Shown: piece after piece, positions 5,866 to 8,926 of the stretch
How positions within the stretch are numbered: position 1 is the stretch's first letter
How the letters are laid out: every line of letters begins with the position of its first letter
From: Promethearchaeota archaeon
Lineage (GTDB): Archaea; Asgardarchaeota; Lokiarchaeia; Sigynarchaeales; SOKP01
Direction of reading: 5' to 3'
NCBI GenBank assembly: GCA_019894735.1
Contig: JAGXOB010000036.1
Coordinates: 1-8,926, forward strand
DNA: 8,926 nt
Notes under the pieces: model-generated
Databases searched by the model: none
What the model was told of the DNA's origin: nothing
Seen by the model: only the letters and a program-made list of their open reading frames with translations
Translations under genes and position numbers: made by a program

Positions 5866-6774
5866 ATGGAGAAGATGGAGCGACAAAAAGAGAAAACCGA
5901 GGAAGAAACTAAAGAAATCGAGGAAGTTAAAGAAAAACCAGAAAGAGAATTAGATGGATTAAGGAAAGAATTAGATCGCTTAAAAGAATTAAAAAGACTG
6001 AAAGAATTAAAAGAAATTGACGAAAAATCAGAAGAACTGGTTTCGGAAGTTAGCGGTGAAGGCCTTCCAAGTGAGGAGATTGAAGCTCGATTAAATAAAA
6101 TTGAAGATTTCCTCACTTCAAAACTAGGAGAGATAGATCAAAAAGCTTACGAACAAAATGCTACTCAAATTGAAATAGAACTTCGAGAGCTTGAAATAGA
6201 AATAGTAAAAGAAAGAGGAGCAGTAACTAAGGAAGTATCTACATATGAAATGATACTAAACGATTATCCTTGGCTTGAAGAAAAAAGGTATATCTTCATG
6301 TATTCTCTCCCTAATAAAAAAACAGACTTGAAAGATTATGAGTCTTGGAAACTAGAGTGGTCGAGAGTTCTTTTTGACTACGCCCGTTATGCTATTCTTC
6401 ATATCTTATATCTTAGGAAGACGGAATCTGAGAAACCATTTTCCAACTTTGAGGAACGTAAAAAAGCTCTAGAAGAAATTGCTGAAGAACTAGTTAATAA
6501 GGAACAAGCTGAATGGCTTTCAAAGAGCAAAGAAAAATTGAGGGTATATTGGAAAAGTCTAGATAATTGGGCAGAAGATATCTACGAATGGGCTATGGAA
6601 ATCTCTCCCTTAGAACCAATTTTAATTTTTGAAATCAGAGAATCTAATAAGGAATTTAGTAATCTTCCCAATGATGATATTGTCAAAATCTTCAAAATGT
6701 TAGAGAAAGAAAAGAGAGGGAAGATTATTACATTAGAAGACGGGCAAATATCTTTTAAGATCCAGATTGAATAA
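5866..6774 (+). CDS. vps25: ESCRT-II Vps25-like protein with N-terminal coiled-coil extension
   Basis: The C-terminal half (about 130-302) aligns through most of Vps25. YPWLEEKRYIFMYSLPN matches WPWQYRFPPFFTLQPN of human Vps25, and WKLEWSRVLFDYARY matches the first winged-helix region. AEWLSKSKEKLRVYWKSLDNW (216-236) plus AEDIYEWA matches LEWLDKSKSSFLIMWRRPEEW plus GKLIYQWV, and KRGKIITLEDGQISFKI matches the final HKAEIITVSDGRGVKF. Vps25 arms in ESCRT-II bind ESCRT-III and start its assembly. Residues 1-120 are an added, highly charged Glu/Lys-rich region predicted to be coiled coil, absent from the 176-residue human protein. The PPFF motif that inserts into the EAP30 partners is YIFMY here. 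Start at ATG 5866 is 12 bp after the vps4 stop; ATG 5875 is an alternative. The stop is 5 bp from that of the convergent EAP30 gene. Confidence 0.9.
   Translation: MEKMERQKEKTEEETKEIEEVKEKPERELDGLRKELDRLKELKRLKELKEIDEKSEELVSEVSGEGLPSEEIEARLNKIEDFLTSKLGEIDQKAYEQNATQIEIELRELEIEIVKERGAVTKEVSTYEMILNDYPWLEEKRYIFMYSLPNKKTDLKDYESWKLEWSRVLFDYARYAILHILYLRKTESEKPFSNFEERKKALEEIAEELVNKEQAEWLSKSKEKLRVYWKSLDNWAEDIYEWAMEISPLEPILIFEIRESNKEFSNLPNDDIVKIFKMLEKEKRGKIITLEDGQISFKIQIE
5980..6015 (+). repeat. Two-copy 18-bp tandem repeat in the Vps25 coiled coil
   Basis: Codons 39-44 (LKELKR) and 45-50 (LKELKE) are near copies, 14 of 18 bases identical. The repeat lies in the Glu/Lys-rich extension and suggests growth of the coiled coil by small duplication, though low-complexity codon use alone could produce it. 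Confidence 0.45.
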
Positions 6775-6780
6775 TTCAAT
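6766..6780. repeat. 15-bp palindrome over the convergent vps25 and EAP30 stops
   Basis: ATTGAAT-A-ATTCAAT is a perfect 7-bp palindrome with a single central base. It begins in the last codons of vps25 and reaches the last base of the opposing EAP30 stop codon. As RNA it could only form a short A+T stem, so it is a weak terminator candidate at best. Confidence 0.4.
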
Positions 6781-7496
6781 TATAAAGAAGGGAAATACCA
6801 TTGCTTCCCCTTTAAAAGAGACTCTCGTAATTTTGCCATTCCAGTTTGTTCTAGTGACTTTAAAGTCTCTAGTGCGCGATCTTGAGACCAGTTTAAAGCA
6901 ATACATACATCTTCAATAGAGATAAAGCCTTTTTCTTTGGCAACTCCCACAACTTTAACTTGATCGCCCGTGTACTGAACTGGAAAAAATCTAACCATAA
7001 CGATGCCAGAATCGAGTTCCTGTAAATCGTCTATAATATGACTCTTTTTGAGCAGCTTTAAAGCTTTAAGTAGATCCTTTATCTCTAATATTCCTTTTAA
7101 AATACCTGTGTTAACTAGACTATACACTTTAGAAATGGGTAATAATCCAACTCCAATCTCTTCTTTTTGCATCAAAATTCTTTGATAAGCAAGCATACCC
7201 AAGTTCTCATGATCTATTTTTGAAAATTTCTTTAGGACATCGTTTTCTGTAATTTGTTCAGTAATTATTTTAGATGTGGGGATATTAAACTTTTTTTGTA
7301 AAGCTTTAACTTCCTCCTTTAACTCTGGGGTTAAAGCTAAAATGACGCCATGACTCTTAGCTAATTCGGTAAGCCTTTCTTTTGTAAAGTTTTCTGTTGA
7401 AGCCTTTGCTTCCATATCTTTAAGTTTCAGCTCCGTAGCCTTCTTCTTCATGGCTTCTCTTAAATCTATTTCATCTTCAATTTTCCGAATGCCCAT
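6780..7496 (-). CDS. ESCRT-II EAP30-domain protein (Vps22/Vps36-like)
   Basis: The 238-residue protein matches the EAP30 family, the core of ESCRT-II. An N-terminal helical region (1-92; IDLREAMKKKATELKLKDMEAK, then TPELKEEVKALQKKFNIP) corresponds to the Vps22 KKKLAEAKYKERG...FRVQFQDMCATIGVDP region. Two winged-helix domains follow (about 97-165 and 170-238). The last is diagnostic: VVGVAKEKGFISIEDVCIALNW, then SQDRALETLKSLEQTGMAKL and KQWYFPSL aligns with Vps22 VLQLAEKNGYVTVSEIKASLKW...ERARQVLEHLLKEGLAWL...HYWLPAL. It resembles Vps22 more than Vps36; no GLUE/PH-type lipid- or ubiquitin-binding domain is present. It would form the base on which Vps25 arms sit. ATG 7496 has no clear Shine-Dalgarno sequence. 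It converges on vps25 and diverges from nip7. Confidence 0.93.
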   Translation of the reverse strand: MGIRKIEDEIDLREAMKKKATELKLKDMEAKASTENFTKERLTELAKSHGVILALTPELKEEVKALQKKFNIPTSKIITEQITENDVLKKFSKIDHENLGMLAYQRILMQKEEIGVGLLPISKVYSLVNTGILKGILEIKDLLKALKLLKKSHIIDDLQELDSGIVMVRFFPVQYTGDQVKVVGVAKEKGFISIEDVCIALNWSQDRALETLKSLEQTGMAKLRESLLKGKQWYFPSL

Positions 7497-7575
7497 TTTT
7501 CGATAACACTATTTTTTAATAACTTTATTGATTAATAATAATAAATCTTCTTAACTCTTTTTATTTTAATGAATA
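7497..7575. promoter_or_regulatory. Divergent promoter region, EAP30 gene and nip7
   Basis: These 79 bp separate two divergent starts and must hold both promoters. A near-palindromic A+T block, GATTAATAATAATAAATC (7530-7547), lies about 30-45 nt from each start and could serve as TATA element for either. The composition is too A+T-rich to name exact boxes. Confidence 0.4.
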
Positions 7576-8157
7576 ATGCCTAATACAAGAATTTTTAGAA
7601 AGATTAACACCGTAGAAACAAAATTAATTGAGAATACTTTTAACACGATATCTGCCGATTTATCCCTAATTTTGGAGGACTTAAAGAATTTGCTCTACAT
7701 CTTAATTAATGAATCAATAACTCAAAAAGATTATCCTTCCATTTACTTAATTACAGACAAACAGCAGAAATTGTTCAATAATAGTAATATTACTAGTCGA
7801 ATTTATGCCGCGGGATTATATTTTGGTTTCCTTAAAAAGGGAGATTTCTATTTTAGCATAGAAGGTGTGGCGTATTTATATAAAAAGGGTATATTTACTG
7901 GTTTCAATCGAGTGTTCCTTAATGAAAGTGGAGAAAAATCATTCCTATATGGAAATAATATCCTAAAGAGAATGGTTAGAAAAAGTCCTAACACCTTAAA
8001 AGAAAAAGACTTCTTGGTAATTTTTAATAATTTTGATGAGATCCTCGGATTAGGAATTTCACGTGTCGATAATGAAACACTTTCAGATCTTAAACCTGAT
8101 GACATTTTTGCTATTAATATTAAAGATAAAGGTCAGTATTTAAGAAAAAAACAATGA
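7576..8157 (+). CDS. Nip7-like ribosome biogenesis protein (pre-PUA and PUA domains)
   Basis: The 193-residue protein has the size and order of Nip7, an RNA-binding ribosome-assembly factor. Residues 1-105 are the Nip7 N-terminal (pre-PUA) domain, and about 110-190 the PUA domain. The clearest match is GEKSFLYGNNILKRMV (119-134), equivalent to GAEQSFLYGNHVLKSGL in human NIP7. It is followed by DFLVIFNNFDEILGLGIS (145-162), matching VVVYSMADIPLGFGVA, and DKGQYLRKK near the end, matching DIGEYVRHE. In eukaryotes Nip7 acts in 60S/27S pre-rRNA processing; archaeal members bind RNA through the PUA domain. ATG 7576 is the first start of the frame with a sensible N-terminus. The convergent neighbour is an RNA m5C methyltransferase, a fitting RNA-modification/ribosome partner. 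Confidence 0.85.
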   Translation: MPNTRIFRKINTVETKLIENTFNTISADLSLILEDLKNLLYILINESITQKDYPSIYLITDKQQKLFNNSNITSRIYAAGLYFGFLKKGDFYFSIEGVAYLYKKGIFTGFNRVFLNESGEKSFLYGNNILKRMVRKSPNTLKEKDFLVIFNNFDEILGLGISRVDNETLSDLKPDDIFAINIKDKGQYLRKKQ

Positions 8158-8193
8158 AAAAAAGTAAATTCTAAATATTACTTAAACTTTTTT
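8157..8193. terminator. Convergent T-run terminators of nip7 and the RNA methyltransferase
   Basis: The 20-bp gap and its edges hold T7 on the minus strand (8157-8163), just after the methyltransferase stop, and T6 on the plus strand (8188-8193), 30 nt after the nip7 stop. Each would end one of the converging transcripts. Confidence 0.45.
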
Positions 8194-8926
8194 ATCAAAC
8201 AGAGATAAAAACCAATAGTATCGTGAATATGTGGATAAAGTCTCTGAGAATATTTTAAATCTGTCCTAAGCGATTTCCCGTATACTTCCGTAAGCCCATT
8301 ATCACCGTAGCGATGTGGAAGTTCACAAATTCTATAATCAGGGAAGGAGTTCAGAACTTCATTTACAACAATTTCGTTTTCTTCTGGCGCAATCGAACAT
8401 GTGCTATACAATAAATTTCCACCAGTATTTAACGAGTTCAAACCAGATTCAAGCAATTTTCTCTGAATATTGCTCATTTTATTAATATCTTTCAGCTGTT
8501 TACTTCTTTTTCTAGTAGGGTCCTGTCTGATAAGTCCTTCACCAGTACAAGGTGCGTCTAATAAAATTTTATCTGCTTTAATATTTATTTTATGTAAATT
8601 TGCAGCGTCATCATTTATAATAGTTGAATTAGTTATCCCCATTCTCAGAAGATTAGTTTCTAAAGCGGCTATTCTTTTAAGATTTCTTTCAATTAAAATT
8701 AAATTCCCCTTATTATTCATTATCTGAGCTAAATGTGTCGCTTTTCCGCCCGGTGCTGCACACATATCAATCACAATATCACCGGGGATTGGGTTGAGGA
8801 TTAAAGAGGGTAACATTGGAGCAATACTTTGTAGATAATAATATCCTTGAAGATATTCATGAGTTGATCCCAAATTGAAAGGAGCGTATTTAACTTTGAA
8901 TCCGTAAGGTATCCAATCAATGATTC
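8178..8926 (-). CDS. NOL1/NOP2/Sun-family RNA cytosine-C5 methyltransferase (5' end outside window)
   Basis: This enzyme makes 5-methylcytosine in tRNA or rRNA using SAM. The frame stays open to the window edge; residues upstream of the TTG at 8873 read IIDWIPYGFKVKYAPFN, which flow into LGSTHEYLQGYYYLQ, the family pattern GxTxEYLxGYYYLQ. So 8873 is not the start and perhaps 50-70 N-terminal residues are missing. Numbered from Leu 8873: SAM motif I DMCAAPGGKATHL (36-48); motif IV DAPCTGEG (106-113) with the release cysteine Cys109; motif VI STCSIAPEENE (167-177) with the catalytic nucleophile Cys169; C-terminal RLYPHIHDTIGFYLCLIKK. All key residues are present, so it should be active. Archaeal members of this kind include Trm4-like tRNA enzymes; tRNA is likely but rRNA cannot be excluded. 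It converges on nip7. Confidence 0.93.
   Translation of the reverse strand, partial: IIDWIPYGFKVKYAPFNLGSTHEYLQGYYYLQSIAPMLPSLILNPIPGDIVIDMCAAPGGKATHLAQIMNNKGNLILIERNLKRIAALETNLLRMGITNSTIINDDAANLHKINIKADKILLDAPCTGEGLIRQDPTRKRSKQLKDINKMSNIQRKLLESGLNSLNTGGNLLYSTCSIAPEENEIVVNEVLNSFPDYRICELPHRYGDNGLTEVYGKSLRTDLKYSQRLYPHIHDTIGFYLCLIKKFK

Noticed and set aside
5850..6116. Ser/Phe-rich minus-strand open frame opposite the Vps25 coiled coil
   Set aside because: Its composition is simply the complement of Glu/Lys-rich codons on the other strand.
8871..8873. TTG at 8873 as the start of the RNA m5C methyltransferase
   Set aside because: The frame continues upstream with family-like residues (IPYGFKVKYAPFN) to the window edge.
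1..8926. CRISPR array, insertion sequence or prophage
   Set aside because: No spaced direct repeats, transposase, integrase or phage-like genes were seen; the DNA left between genes is short and A+T-rich.

Overview
The window looks like a piece of an Asgard archaeal genome, probably of a low-GC lineage such as Lokiarchaeia (by eye it is clearly A+T-rich). Three things point there. First, four adjacent intron-less genes encode recognisable eukaryote-type ESCRT proteins: a CHMP1/Vps2-like ESCRT-III, an MIT-AAA Vps4, a Vps25 and an EAP30-domain Vps22/Vps36-like protein. Second, a tRNA-Gly gene carries a short archaeal-type intron and encodes no 3' CCA. Third, an archaeal Nip7 and an archaeal-type RNA m5C methyltransferase follow. 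Promoters are TATA-like and terminators are T-runs. The lineage is inferred; no phylogeny could be run.

Layout. 2-607 (+) is the 3' part of a DppC/OppC-type ABC permease. 699-1489 (-) is a class I SAM methyltransferase interrupted by a one-base frameshift. 1573-1673 (-) is tRNA-Gly(GCC) with a 27-nt intron. 1773-2639 (-) is a multi-pass membrane protein of unknown function, downstream of and probably co-transcribed with a PfkB-family sugar/nucleoside kinase (2673-3680, -).

The centre (3787-7496) is the ESCRT island. ESCRT-III (-) and Vps4 (+) diverge from a 222-bp control region. vps25 follows vps4 by 12 bp on the same strand, and the EAP30 gene converges on vps25 with stop codons 5 bp apart. 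The island thus encodes the ESCRT-II scaffold (EAP30 plus Vps25), the ESCRT-III polymer subunit and the Vps4 remodelling ATPase. No Vps28/ESCRT-I, ubiquitin-system or second ESCRT-III gene lies in the window. The end (7576-8926) holds Nip7 (+), divergent from the EAP30 gene, and a convergent NOL1/NOP2/Sun-family RNA cytosine-5 methyltransferase (-) cut by the window edge.

Points of most interest: the long charged coiled-coil extension on Vps25 and its changed PPxx-region motif; an apparent reciprocal change at the MIT-MIM1 contact (the MIM1 Arg is Glu in ESCRT-III, and the facing MIT Glu is Asn in Vps4); only one EAP30 protein for a complex that is a Vps22/Vps36 heterodimer in eukaryotes; a Vps4 with a very short beta-domain region and one arginine where eukaryotes have three; and the intron of tRNA-Gly at a non-canonical place.
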